64,000 nucleotides of DNA from Liolophura sinensis (GCF_032854445.1 NC_088296.1:22683853-22747852), one strand, 5' to 3'. Shown: positions 37,368 through 50,000, numbered from the stretch's first letter. Translations and numbers: made by a program. The notes: generated by a model not told the origin, from the letters alone.

Positions 37368-37677
37368 GCACAGTTGGTGCAGCGTCCGCTTCGGAAGCAG
37401 GGTCAAACCTGGGTAGAGTCACACCTAAGACCTTAAACGAGGAAGGTGTAACTTCCTCGCTTGGCTATCAGCATGAAGGGGAGAGTGCAAGGACTGGTTC
37501 ACTTGTATCAGTATAATGGCTCGGGTGGAGGGGCTTACGTCTCAGTGAAACAGCACTAGAAAAAAGAGTGGTAGAAATCCGTCCTGCAACAGGGAGGCAC
37601 GTTACACTCTAATGATTCCTTCGTCATCATATGACTGAAAAATCGATAAGCACGACGTTAAACCCCAAGCTCGCGCA
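37368..37677 (+). mobile_element. SINE-B: second tRNA-derived SINE family, full length with TSD
   Basis: Starts gcacagttggtgcagcgtcc with a tRNA-like head and box B gcagggtcaaacctggg. It ends in actgaaaaatcgataagc, acgacgttaaaccccaagc. The flanks cacttcctcgaaa (37355-37367) and cactcctcgaaa (37678-37689) differ by one base and mark a target-site duplication. The body is unlike SINE-A, but the cgacgttaaacc end is a type I recall in molluscan SINEs. Confidence 0.7.
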
Positions 37678-38353
37678 CACTCCTCGAAACGGTGGATATA
37701 GATGTTCGATATACGCCTGAATAATGACGCCTTTATGGCATATCGGCCGTAATATATGCACACGGTACCGACGTAATGCGCTCAAAATACACCAAAGAAG
37801 CAAAGCGACGACCTTCTAAGCCCCATCTCGAAGAGGATTTAATTGGTGTGATGGAAGTCAAATTTAGGTGCCAGACATACGTTACACGATTGATTTTCCT
37901 CACTATTTATGTTGTAAATTTGTCAACATCAACTTCAAAAATATATATCCCGTAACTTTGGCGTGGTACAATACCATACCACCACATGCAGCTTGCACTC
38001 TTCTTTACTACATATCGAAAAATCAGTCTAGCATGTAGCGGTGGTATTATCCAATCTGTGGCGGTAATATCCAGTCAGTGCTTCAATTGCCCGAATTGCG
38101 CATGTGTAACTTATAAACTCCGAGTGCCCATTCCACATCCGGGTCACTGGAGATGGGCGACAGTACATCTGACTATGATAAATCAAAGTAACATCCAACA
38201 GAAAAAAAACAAAAAAAACAGCCCCCCCCCACAAAAAAAAGCCCAGTGCTACATGCCCCAAAGAAATCAAGCCCATTACATTGGTATGACTCCAAATTGG
38301 ACCTCAGCCTGTGACACTAAACGCTCTTCTCTTGTGCAATACACGAGTACCGA

Positions 38354-38632
38354 TACTACGTCACAGAAATCGGCATCTCAAGGGTACAACGTCACAGAAA
38401 TCGGCATCTCAAGGGTACTACGTCACAGAAATTGACATTATAAGGGTACTACCTCACGGAAATCGGCATATCAATTATACTACGTCAAGGAAATAGGCAT
38501 CTCAAGGGTACTACGTCACAGGAATCGGTATCTCAAGGGCACTACGTCACGGCAATCGGCATCTCAAGGGTACTACGTCACAGAAATCGGCATCTCAGGG
38601 GTACTACGTCACAGAAATCGGCATCTCAAGGG
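38354..38632. repeat. 31-bp tandem array x9 with CRE-like half-sites
   Basis: Nine units of tactacgtcacagaaatcgg, catctcaaggg, all exactly 31 bp. Eight contain acgtca, i.e. TGACGT on the - strand, the half-site of the cAMP response element; unit 4 is the most diverged and one of the units has lost it (acctca). Confidence 0.9.
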
Positions 38633-38639
38633 CGGTTGA

Positions 38640-41140
38640 ACAGTAGGTATTCAGCTTTGACCCGAAATCCTTAGGCCGGAAATGCTCCTTGCACAGCATT
38701 CTGGTACTGTATGTGTTTATCATTGGAACGCATGATTCTGAATGCTAGTCTGATGTAGAGCACTTTGTTCACAAATGATAAATGTATAACGTGCATAAAC
38801 TTGAGACAATCCTCGTCGTTTTTTTAAAAATCAGTGTTCTTCAGTTGTATTCTTGTCTGGTACAGGGTCAACAGATTTTTGTTAGAAGCTGTAGCATTGC
38901 TATTTCCGGCTGACTGAGGATACTTTTACAAAGCTTCCTAAGTCATATTTCTTGTAGTTTTTTTCGTAAAAGCCGTTGTCTAGGTTAAAGTGACATAAGA
39001 CGAAGTCATTTACGAGAAAAAAATAAGAAGAATTGATTAACGAAGTTTTCTGAACGAGGCTCCTGTACTATAGGTCAGCTGAAACCTATCTGTTACATGT
39101 ATCATTAGCGAGAAACAAAAGAAAACTTTAAAACAAAATATGGTTTGATCCTCTAACGGAGACTTTAAAAGTTTGTAAGTATAAAAACATTGCGTAACTA
39201 ACATTACCAGTTTTACACTCATTTTGACGAAGACTATATATTGAAATGACCGATTTAAATCTTTTTTTCCACGAACAGGAAACCTTGTGCATATAGCTTG
39301 TTACACAGGAGAAATTGGCAAATACGACGAATCAAAGTGCAATGAAATGTTGCAAAAACGAGCTCCCGAATTTTACGGTATGGGTTAGCATGTATTTTTT
39401 CAAAAGTCGACTCTTTAACCCCTCTGTATTAGTTAACTCCCGCTTGTACTGAACATCAGTGGCCTGTTTTACAAAGCCTTCTCATCGTCGAGTCAAGCGC
39501 ATTTCCTATGGTAAAGTATGACTTTACTGTATGTTGTGATGGACGTTACGCTCGCAATTCACAACTGTTTTGTAGAGGGACCCCTGTTTTATAGTAATTA
39601 CATACTGCTTAACCTATGACACCTAATTCGTTTTTCACGAGAAACTATGTCAGCGTATGTGTATGGGTTTCAATTCACCTCTTTCAGGTATGAGTTTTTT
39701 GCTCAGAGGATCCACTTAGCTAATGGAAATGCAAACTAATCTAAAAAATTTTTTCGTTTACTTTAATTCAAATTATATTGGAACCTATAATTTAATTTCC
39801 TGATTTGTTAGTCGAGTAACCTTGCCAAAGAGGGAAAACTGACAGCTTTCTCTTTGAAGGGATTCCCAATATATTTACCCATCGTTAACTAAAAGTTAAA
39901 TCCAAGGCAGCCCTGACCTCTCTGTGTGTATATTCTCTTCGTTTTGTTGACTTTCGGTTCGTTTTCAATTAAGCGCACAAGGATTTTCTCCGCTCTTGAT
40001 TATTCACTTGACGATGCTGGCCTCAAAATTGATCCCAATAGATCCGCTGTTAAATAGACACAAATTACGAAATCAAAGAAAACCTCCAATTTACGTCTAT
40101 TTACTCTAGACACAGCGTGTTCTGTGCAAATCGAAGAGCGAAGTTAATTCATTTGTCTGCAGTAAACTTTTGTAATCTTGTGGAATTCCAAATCTCACCT
40201 GGGGTATTTATACCTTTGGTAAAAAACTTCCGTCCGATGCCATGAGTTATCTGGAAAATGCTTTCCGCAAACAGTGCCTTGACTCCGGGAGACGCCCTGC
40301 CCTTGTCGGGGGAAACCACAGCACCGGGGGTGAGATTATTACATACGACAGGTGCGCAGTTCATTACAACTCTCCTTGACAATACTCCAGTAAACCAAAT
40401 GAACCCTTTCTCTGCCAGAACAGAACACACAGGCAGACTATAGCGAAGGTTGTACGTCTTAGGCCGAAAATGGGTCTAGTTGCGTAAAGAGATTTCTAAA
40501 ATCTTACTCTATGTAGTATTCAAGTGAGACAATCGTTGTTCACCGTTGTAACGTGTGTAAAAAGATTTTTAAAATCTCACCAGTATTAGGTAGGAAAAAT
40601 GGTGATACAAATGCCCGATTGTATACATTTTATTTTTGAGTTCTTTGCCATGTGCGAACTGTGAGAAGACAGATAATGAACCCTTCAACCTTACAAACTT
40701 TTCAGAAAAAAACCTGCGTACAAGGATGATATCAATGCTGTTCAAACCTGACAAAAGGCATTCGAATTTAGATTTTGTTTGTGTCTTTATTCTAACACTT
40801 GGACTATTTTGTGAAGTGTTTCCATTTATCCGTCTGCTCGCAAATATTCGGACATGGACTGTACCCATTCAGGCTGATATTTGCTTTCAGGAGACAAATA
40901 AAGAAAGTTCGTAATCAAAGGATTCAATGTCATACACTTGCGTCAGTTTGTAATTGCACAGCAGACAGATATGGGACTGAACTGCCGGGAGATAAAAGGC
41001 TTGGACTAAGTAAACTATAAAACTGAAGACACAGAAACAAACATACCTAAAACAGGACGTTGGTTGAGACTGTGTGGTGGGTGCCGTGTGGTGAAGATGT
41101 GGTTAAGGATGAGTTTTCGTAGGGAGGAGGGGGGATCAGG
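38640..41140. other. No recognised gene
   Basis: ORFs of 90-100 codons on both strands at 40569-40914 look like chance; no family resemblance. Confidence 0.4.
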
Positions 41141-41145
41141 TATAT

Positions 41146-41173
41146 AAACTACCTGGCAAAAGAAACGTATAAC
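41146..41173 (+). repeat. Left terminal inverted repeat of the Tc1-like element
   Basis: 28-bp TIR whose inner end is aaaagaaacgtataac, shared exactly with the right end. The first base overlaps the TA target duplication. Confidence 0.75.
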
Positions 41174-42401
41174 CTTGTTCAGCACCACAAGAAAGAGAAT
41201 GAAAGATAACATGATAAGCATTATATTGCAATAAACCATTTTCCAAGTCCTGTTCAAAAATTCAAAGCCATATGGATATTAGAAGGCATGGGGTAAATCT
41301 GAAAAATTACACAAATGCAAGTAAAGGGTCTCCCTTAAAAAGGTGTATCTGTCCTATCATGTCATAAGACAGATCGTTAGTAGCGTGTGTGAGCACCCAT
41401 TGCATCAATTAAAGCCAAAATACGTCTCCTCATTGTAGTCGTCAGCCACCGGATGACGTCATCAGGAATTCTGTCCCACTCCTCAAATAAAGCCTGTTCG
41501 AGCTGTTGCCTGTTTTGTGGGGGAGGAACGCGTTGTCTCAGACGTCGATCAAGATGATCCCACAGATGCTCTAAGGGATTCATGTCTGGCGATCGTGCTG
41601 GCCAAGGCAGTACGTTGACATCAACGGTGTCCAGATAATTTATTACAACTCTTGCGGTATGAGGTCGTCCATCATTTCTGAAGAGGTTATATCGGCTTTC
41701 ATCAGTAAACAGCACCCTTTCCCAGTCTCGTCGCTGCCATCGACGTACAACTCTTGCCCAACGCAGCCTGTTTTGACGGTGTAGAGGAGTCAATGCCATT
41801 CCACGGAAGGGGCGATAGGCTCTGATACCACTCACGCGGAGTCGTCGTAAGACTGTGCGTCTGCTGATGGGGTGTCCCAGTGCCGTTTCCGCCGTTGACG
41901 TCGCCGTCACAAACCGGTTACGCAGGTGGATTGTGCGGATGTACCGGTCTTCGCCATGCGTTGTAACACTTGGCCTGCCCGATCTTGGACGATCTTGTGT
42001 CCTGCCTGCGACCCAACAGTCTGCTGATGGTGGCTTGACTGCAATTGAATGTTCTGGCAATGTGGTGTTGGCTGGCCCCCATGTCGGCCATACCAGTGGC
42101 TCTATCACGTTCTGCTTGTGTGAGTCTCGGCATCTCTTAGATGTTTTTTTTATGGTATTGCACCCTTACCATGTGCTACATCGGTATTTATACGGCGGTC
42201 ATTATCGAGAATTTTCAACAGGGCCCGAAACTGTTTTTCCGATTTTTCATGATGACTTACACCAATTTCAATGAATCTCGTGACGTGTACCACAGGGTGC
42301 TTATGTGCAAACATATTCGCACAACGTTCAAACTTATTCAACTTATTTTTCCATAGAAAAAACTGCATTTAAAAGTTATACGTTTCTTTTGTTCGGTAGT
42401 T
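41147..42401 (-). mobile_element. Tc1-like DNA transposon, non-autonomous, with both TIRs
   Basis: The left end (41146-41173, beginning aaactacctggc) and the right end (42375-42402, reverse complement beginning aaactaccgaac) match at 25 of 28 positions. Outside each is a TA (41145-41146 and 42402-42403), the expected Tc1/mariner target duplication. The 1255-bp element encloses the broken transposase on the - strand. Intact ends mean it could still be mobilised by a related enzyme. Confidence 0.8.
41377..42133 (-). pseudogene. Broken Tc1/mariner-like transposase
   Basis: The N terminus with its helix-turn-helix (starting MPRLTQAERDRATGMADM) reads from 42133 in one frame. The rest (DRPRSGRP through the catalytic region) reads in another, so there is a frameshift near 42000. 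The first catalytic Asp is present (LFTDESRYN) and so is the final motif with its Glu (SPDMNPLEHLWD). The stretch between them, with the second catalytic Asp, is missing: RNDGR runs directly into PHTARV, a deletion of roughly 90 residues compared with the usual ~340-residue enzyme. It cannot encode an active transposase. Confidence 0.9.
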
Positions 42402-42402
42402 T
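42375..42402 (-). repeat. Right terminal inverted repeat of the Tc1-like element
   Basis: The inverted copy, starting gttatacgtttcttttg on the + strand. It has three mismatches against the left end. Confidence 0.75.
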
Positions 42403-42409
42403 AACAGGA

Positions 42410-44390
42410 AAAAACAGAAGAACACGTGCAGCGGCGCTGTATAAGAAGATGGATTTTTCATGCCAATCTTACTTTATCTATAGGAACTGGAACTTTACCG
42501 ACAAAGGAACAACAACAAAAAAAACAACAAAAAAAAACAAAAAAAAAAACAACGAAGTTCTCTGTAATTTGAATTTGGTATAGTTCTTGTAAACACATGT
42601 AAAACATGTTGGATTTATGGTGGGGTCACCGTGATTGAATTCGGGTCTGCGCATATACACTTGAAGGCTGTTCCCTGAACAGGTTCCCTTTTGGTAACCT
42701 GATCAGAAGTACAACATCTGTTTTAAGCTCGTCCATCATTCCCTTATCTTCTCAGGAGAAGGAAATCCTTAGAACCAATCAGATTCTACCGTTCATCTCG
42801 TCAATAAGTGAAAGTGCCACATTTACTATCTAAAACACAGATCGAAAATTCCCACCATACAAACACTGGGCAGCTTCAGGAAGCGGCTACTAGACATTTG
42901 ACTTTACTTCCATTGTGCCTGGATTATGGCCAAAATGTCAGCCTTTAACATACATAGCATCGCTGCGTGTTATTGGGTTTGTTTTATAAAATGCGACATT
43001 TTAGACTTTGTGAGGTTGGATGTACTTCGCCTCGATCAAAGTGTTCTGTTTCTGCTCTTTCAAGAGTAACATTTTCCTGGAACAACATAATCACCAACTG
43101 CGATGATACAATATTTCCACAATATACAATAAGCAATGATTAACACCAAATATTTTGAATAAAATATTTATTTACACAGTTACAAAAGTATTGTATGTAT
43201 GCACAAAACAGTTATAATATACAGTGAAAGGTTTATGTATAACGCCATGATTAAATCACATCACATGGCTGTAACACAAGCGTCAGTGATAATAAGCCTC
43301 GTTACAAACGTCTCAGAGATATAGGTCTAAAACGTGAAGGTACAGTTTCTTATTCACGAAGCACATTGATACATAAAATTTCGCTACCGTTTTAAAGTCA
43401 TTGTTGATAACGCACACCTCCGTTATCTTTCCTACCCAAATGAAAGTAGGTCAATCAGAAATTCAAACCTGGAGTCATACCAATGGCTTTTCCTCGGGAC
43501 AGTCTCAGTTTTCCTCCCCGAGTATGATAATAACGCGCAAATTAACGTTATCAACAAGTGAAGCCGTTTGAAAATAGGAACAATAATGATAAAATATGGC
43601 TCTGATGAGTCCCGTTTCATGAGGAATATAAAGCTTGAAGAACGAACACAGAACGGTGAGTCTATGTATCAGATGGCATTTTGTGAACAATGTGTCCAAC
43701 GTAGTATCTTTTAGTATTCTAGTCTTATGATACGATTTTCAATAGAACTCATGTCCGTTTTTCTTTTAGCAAATGGGCACAAGTAAGTCCATGATGGATG
43801 GAATTTCGTCACTTTTGATTATCCTTTCAACGGTACATTCTCTCTAGTCACAGGGCCCAGGCTGAAACACACGGATGGAGCTTTAAAAGTTGCTTGGATA
43901 CTTCTTTTTTGTGGAATGGCAACTTACAGAACATGTTTGTTACATTCGTCCTTTTCTGTGCCAACACAAACTTAAGAATATTTTCAAACTGCGTCTTTTA
44001 GGCTTGCATAATGCTTTCATCTGCGGTTGCAAATATTACAAACGTATTGGGTATAACGGTGTCCTCTTTTAACACGAAAATAGCCTTCGGCCAACAGGCT
44101 TTCGGTGCAGTCATCATTACAAGCACGCATGCGGAGTTGACATATGACTAACGGATCACTAGTGAGTTAATCTAGCATTGGCGATACATGGCATATCTTA
44201 TACATTTATAGCGTTACATGTTTATATGTGCATATCATTGCTTTGCAACATATTTCAATTTAAATAACAATTATTTACAACAGTCTAAAATATGCTTTGT
44301 TGTCGTTTTAAAATATAAAAGTATTTTGTACAAAAAATACCATTTACACCCAAACCAAGAAGGATGCTTCCTTATAAAGTGGCTAAACAC
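42410..44390. other. No gene seen downstream of the LPMO
   Basis: Contains an A/C-rich run at 42508-42552. No further repeats recognised. Confidence 0.5.
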
Positions 44391-44395
44391 TGACG

Positions 44396-44459
44396 TGGCT
44401 TAACGTACCTTTGGCTTAACATATCTTTGGCTTAACATATCTTTGGCTTAACATATTTT
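44396..44459. repeat. 16-bp tandem repeat x4
   Basis: Units of tggcttaacatatctt, with a partial fifth (tggctta). It lies about 320 bp beyond the LPMO stop codon, possibly in its 3' UTR or just downstream. Confidence 0.85.
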
Positions 44460-44775
44460 TGGCTTACCCTACCATGGGTATAAATATATGATTGGCTTAA
44501 TTTAAGACAACATTTTAGAGGCAAACCATCATATATAGTCAATGTTTAATTAACTGGGCTTAAAAGTTGCATTATAGAGTGTCGGTTAGACTTATTCGGT
44601 TCATGGTTATTTTTAAAATGAAAGTTTCAATATAATGATCATGTAGCCATACTGGAGCCCGCCTTTTTGTACCAGGTGTAGTTCAGCAGCTAAACAGGTA
44701 AAGTTTTACATAAGAAGCCACTGGAAAATTGTCAGCCACAATCGCTTATCAAATCGAAGCATCCACAGAGGAGTT

Positions 44776-47042
44776 TCACCTCCACGTGCAGCCACATATA
44801 AGAAGCGGACAGAGTACACTTCTACAGTTTGTCTGACACCAGTTATCGAACTCTGGTCGTCCTGAGTATTCACCAATGCCTTTGCACCGATACATGTTTC
44901 GCTTGATGTTCTGTAGCGCTCTTTCCCGATCTGACATATGCTCTCGCTGGCTGGACTCCGACCGCTGGCGGCTCTGGAATCTCGGCCGCGTTCGGGCTCG
45001 TGAGTTGTGCACCTCTTTCCACCACAGTGGAGGTTTCTTGGTTCGGTAGCGGTATCTCGGTCGCCTATGTTTGTTCTCACAGTAGCAGAATTTCGTAGGA
45101 CAGAATCCGCTGTTACAGTTAACGAAGCACCAGTCGTTCATACCGACAGCCAATGGAATAATTGCTCTGCAAGTGCGAACGTTCTTTTTCACCCATATAT
45201 GGTGAGAAGGGGGCGGAGGTTGGACCGGCTGAACGACAGGGGGCGGGACAGTCCTGAACCACACGGGCGGTGTCTTGGGAGGTATCGCGGGCGGGTATGT
45301 TCTCCGTCGGACAGGCTTTGGAGGCTGGAAAGGCGATTTGGACTTGATGGGACCATCTCGGTGTAGTTCTCGGTGAAGCGGTGTGGTGGAATGCGAACAT
45401 AGAGGCTTTGTCGTCATAGGACGAGTGGTAACACGAGGAAGATCGGTGACTTCATTGTCATTTTCACCGGTGACGTCCGCAGGAGACCACGTCTTCCAAG
45501 TCAAGTCACCGCCCACGTACCAAGGCAAAGCCTCTGTGCTCCCAATTTTCCCGAAAATACGGTCGGATATCCTCACGAGTTCTTGTCCTTCTTTGATCTC
45601 GTGCACGTGACTGGTTGGGTACCACATTTCAGCTGTCTTTGGCGGAACCTCCGTTGTTGTTGTTGGAATTTCCGTTGTTGTCGTCGTTGTTGTAGTTGTC
45701 GTGTCTGTTTCCGATGTCCATGGTGTCCAGGGGAGCCATATTGGTGGCCACCACAGCGATGGTGTCGTCCCTGGTCGACGGATCGCTTCGGTTGTTGTGG
45801 GTTCCGGTTTATTCGTCCACCATTTCACCCAGACGCTCGACTGCTCAGGGAGAGCGGTTTGCGATTCTGTGTCAATCCGCCATCCCTCTGTTATCTCTGG
45901 AAACGCTGTCGTTGTCGGTTGCTCTGTTGTTGTGATTGGTTCTTCTGTTGTCGTAGGCACTGTGGTGACAATAGCGCTGGTTGTTGGTTGGGTTGTTGTG
46001 GTTGTGGTTGTTTTTATTGCTGTTGTTGGCTCAGTTGTTGTTGAGGTTGTTACTGGAACATGTGTTGTTGTTGACGATGTCGTCGTTGTTGTCGGCCTTT
46101 CTGTTGTTGTTTTCAGTGTTTCCGTTGGTGTTGGTTGCGTAAAATACTTACGTGTCACACGCTTGTAAGACGGTGAGTCCGTGTACGGTCGACGTGTCCA
46201 GTATTTATACTTTGCAGTTGTCAGTGAAGGGAATGGATTCTTGGCAGTTTGTCTCGTCTTCAAACTTTCAAAAGGATTACGCGGTCTTTCTGGTGTGATC
46301 TTTAATCCTAACTGACTTGTTGTTGGCTTCCAGGTTTTCCTCTCAAATATAGTATAAATTCGGGTAGTTTGTCTCGGCCGATATCTTTGGGTGACTCGAC
46401 GGGATTTTTCCCAAGCCTTCGTATTTGTCATAGCCGTTGTTGTTGGTTTCCTCCTTCTTGTCGTTGTTGTCGTCTTCGGTGTCTCAGTCGTAGTAGTACG
46501 TTTTTCCGTCGTGGCTTTTTCTGTCGTTGTTGTCGTCGATGTCGTTGTCGTCCTAAGCGTGGTCGTCGGCATTGTTGTGGATACCCTTTTTGTTTGGGTA
46601 GTAGGCTCTGTTGTTGTCGGTCGTGGCGAAGTTCTTGCATATTTTCTCGTTTTTCTGCGCCATGGCTTTGGTGTTGTAAATATCGAAGTTTTTGCCCCAC
46701 CTTCTACATTTTGTTTCCCTTTTGAAATAGGGCGTGTTTCGGAATGTGGTTTCCGAGGCGGTGGTTGGGGCGGCATGATGGGCGGAGTGTGCGCCACTTT
46801 TTTACGCGTCGTTCTTTTTGGCGCTCTCGTGTATATTGATTTCGGTGTACCCATTGTGGGTTTAACTGTCGGTAAATTGATAGTAGGGATAAACCTTGGA
46901 GGGTCTGGTTGACTGGTTGGATACTCAATGACGGCAGGGCGTCTGGGGTCTATAGAAATGTCGGCGCAGTTGTAGAACTCCTCTTGGGGGCCACATCCCA
47001 AACAAAACCTGCCGCTGTCTGGTTCTTTGTCCCATGTGTTAC
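44776..47042 (-). CDS. LPMO terminal exon: core end, Thr/Pro linker, Cys modules
   Basis: A single 2267-nt exon with no in-frame stop until the TGA at 44778-44776. It begins with the end of the AA15 core (NTW...GCGPQEEFYNCADI). About 580 residues follow that are dominated by Thr, Pro, Lys and Arg, with runs of up to ten Thr encoded by mixed ACA/ACG/ACT/ACC codons. It contains Trp-rich islands (LWWPPIWLPWTPW). Mixed codon use in the Thr runs argues for selection on the protein rather than simple DNA slippage. The complementary strand is also open over long stretches because of the ACN bias; those ORFs are shadows. Confidence 0.9.
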
Positions 47043-50000
47043 CTGTCAAGAAAAAAAAACAGAGATAGGGTTAAAATCAAGCAAATATATCTTACTTTTT
47101 TCATTGGAGTTTTAAGTCGCACTCAAGAAGATATCACTTACACCAAGGCGTTCACCATGATGTAAGGGGAAAACAAGCATAGTTCTGATAAAACTCACGA
47201 GTTTCCGCAAGAGGCTCGTCGACCTCCCCACGCATGACCGGAGGGGGAGCCAGCATGGGCTGGACTTGAACTCTTAGCGATTGCATTGGCGAAATGCCCC
47301 ACAGGTCATCATGTTTGCCTGATACGTTAAAAGCTAGGCCACGAATATCCCAAAAGAAAGGTGACAACAGTTATGACGTATGGATGGGAGTCAGTGTGCT
47401 AAGGAGGAGACAAATAAATAAGATATCTACCTAGATTCCCCGCAGGTGTCTATAAATTATGTTCTTTTTCTACGGAATTTTCTTAAGCAGGTTTACCGTG
47501 CAAGTAATCAGAGATGATCACAACTAAATGAACAACAAATTTTGGATGTTAACAGACAGAAATACAAGCCATACGCACTGCCCAGGTAATCAGAATTAAA
47601 TGAACAGCAAATTTTGGAGGTTAACAGACAGAAATACAAGCCATATACACTGTCCAGGTGATCAGAACTAAATGAACAGCAAATTTTGGAGGTTAACAGA
47701 CAGAAATACAAGCCATACGCACTGCCCAGGTAATCACAACTAAATAAACAGCAAATTTTGGATGTCAACAGACAGAAATACAAGCCATACGCACTGTCCA
47801 GGTAATCACAATTAAATGAACAGCAAATTTTGGAGGTTAACAGACAGAAATACAAGCCATATACACTATCCAGGTGATCACAACTAAATGAACAAAAAAT
47901 TTTGGATGTTAACAGACAGAAATACAAGCCATACACACTATCCAGGTAATCACCACTAAATGAGTGAACAACCACAGATGAATGAAAACAGAATTAAATA
48001 CAACCATACACATTGCCAGACAAACACAACTAAATCAGTGAACAACTACTGCTAAATGCGAACAGAATGAAATACAAAACATGCAGACAATCCAGATAAT
48101 CAAAACGAAATCGGAGAACTAATGTTCGACGTGAACAGACTAAAAGACAGCCATACGCATTACCACATAAGCACAACTAAATCAGCGAACAGCCAGCCTT
48201 GAATATCTACAAACTGAAATACGAAAAGTTTGCGCTATCAAGATTATTACAAGTATTTGTATGATTGTTGTTTTACGGCATTGGATGTGAAAAGATTGAA
48301 ATTCCAAAAATATGCGGAGGTTGGATGTGGACAAATTGAAATACAACTTTGTTATGAGAATATAACTACTAAGCGCGTTCACTCAAGGTCTTTTAAACCG
48401 GAAGTGTGGAAATGCCAACATCAAACCGCAAATGTTAAACTGCAAACATATTCTAAGTGCTATAAGTCTTCAACATTTTAAATGCTGTAAAATATGGGTA
48501 TCAACACTTTAAAATGTTCCAGCTTAAGGATTGTTTAGAGGCTGTATCCTAGTATCAGGTTACACAATTTGAAACAGTTACAAATGCGGAATAAATCATT
48601 TACAAGTAGTAATTTGACATTAAATATTGTTAAATTGTAACATTTTCTGATCAGACTCGTATTACAGACGTAAATGTCCCCCTCCCCTCCCCACCCTTCC
48701 CACCCCCACTCCCCTCCACCCTCAACACAGACATGAATAGGATTAATTTATTTATTTGTTTGATTGGTGTTCTATGCAGCACTCGACAACATTTCACTTA
48801 TATGACGGCGGTCAGCATTATGGTGGGAGGAAACCAGTAGAAACCAGCGGTAATCCGCAAGATGCTTACAGACCTTCCCACGTACGGCCGGAGAGGAAAA
48901 CGTTAAATAACAATTCAGTGAAATGTAAAAGGGTACAGTTATTGTATAGCCAACCGCACCAACTCTGTAATATTCCATGGGCTAAACATGATATTACCAC
49001 ATGTTTATTTGTTTATTTATGGTAGGAGGAAACTGGGCAAAGCTCGGGGGAAACCCACGACCATTCGCAGGTTGCTGACAGAACTTCCCACGTACGGCCG
49101 TAGAGGCATGACCTGGACTTGAACAGCGACCGGGTCATTACGCTGCGCTAGCGCACTAACCAACTGAGCCACGGAGGTCCCCAACATGTTTATAGGATCA
49201 GTAGAAGTAAATTCATACATGATAGCCTTTCTGCAATGACAGCTTTATCGCACATTTTGATAAAATGAAAAAATCACCTCAAATCAGATCATTGCGGAAA
49301 TTACAAGGAGAAAGAGAAACGTCAGCATATCGTGGAATCTTAGCTAACGAATTTAAAAGAGGTGTTTATATTGTTTATGAAGCAAAGAAAATTTAGCAGT
49401 TCACATGTAGTCCATATTTCAACTGCGCTGTTAGGCGAATATTCAGCTGAGCTGTACGTTTACATGTTGATAATAGTTATCGACAGTTTATATGTTCAGC
49501 TCTGTTTATTCTCTTATTTAAATCCATTAATACGATGAGGTGAGGTAGATTAGCTCAGATAAGTAAAAGTTCGTGTCATTTTCTTGCCCGTGATCTACAA
49601 GCCTGAAAACAACAATGTCAGAGCAATAATTTGATCACAAGTAAAAAATAATTATTCTAACATTTGGTGTCGCGATTAGAGTTGATAAAATTGTCTGTCA
49701 TGTCAGTGTTCCTAAATTCTGATAGTATGTTCTATAAAGCCTACCTATGAACTGAAATGTTCGAAGGCCTTTAAAAGACTTCAGAAAAAACTGTAAAAGT
49801 AAATGAAAGTATATTTATGCACAATTTCTAGTGGTCTATCACTGAAACTATCACTTGTAGGTTTTTTTAGGATACACCAACTACTATCGGACCGTTCCAC
49901 CAAAAACGTTGTTTGATAGATCTCAACATATTCGCTCTTTTAGAGATGAATGTGTGCGCACACACCCTCCCAGCAGCAAATGTTTCAAGGAGGGTCATGC

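Noticed and set aside
38354-38632. CRISPR array
   Set aside because: The 31-bp units are contiguous with no spacers, and the genome is eukaryotic.
40569-40914. ORFs of 92-99 codons on both strands
   Set aside because: Overlapping, no family resemblance; hydrophobic stretch is not convincing as a membrane segment.
45007-46912. Several long + strand ORFs (up to 173 codons) opposite the LPMO terminal exon
   Set aside because: They are the reverse complement of ACN (Thr) runs, giving Val- or Cys-rich nonsense. The - strand frame has the conserved domains.
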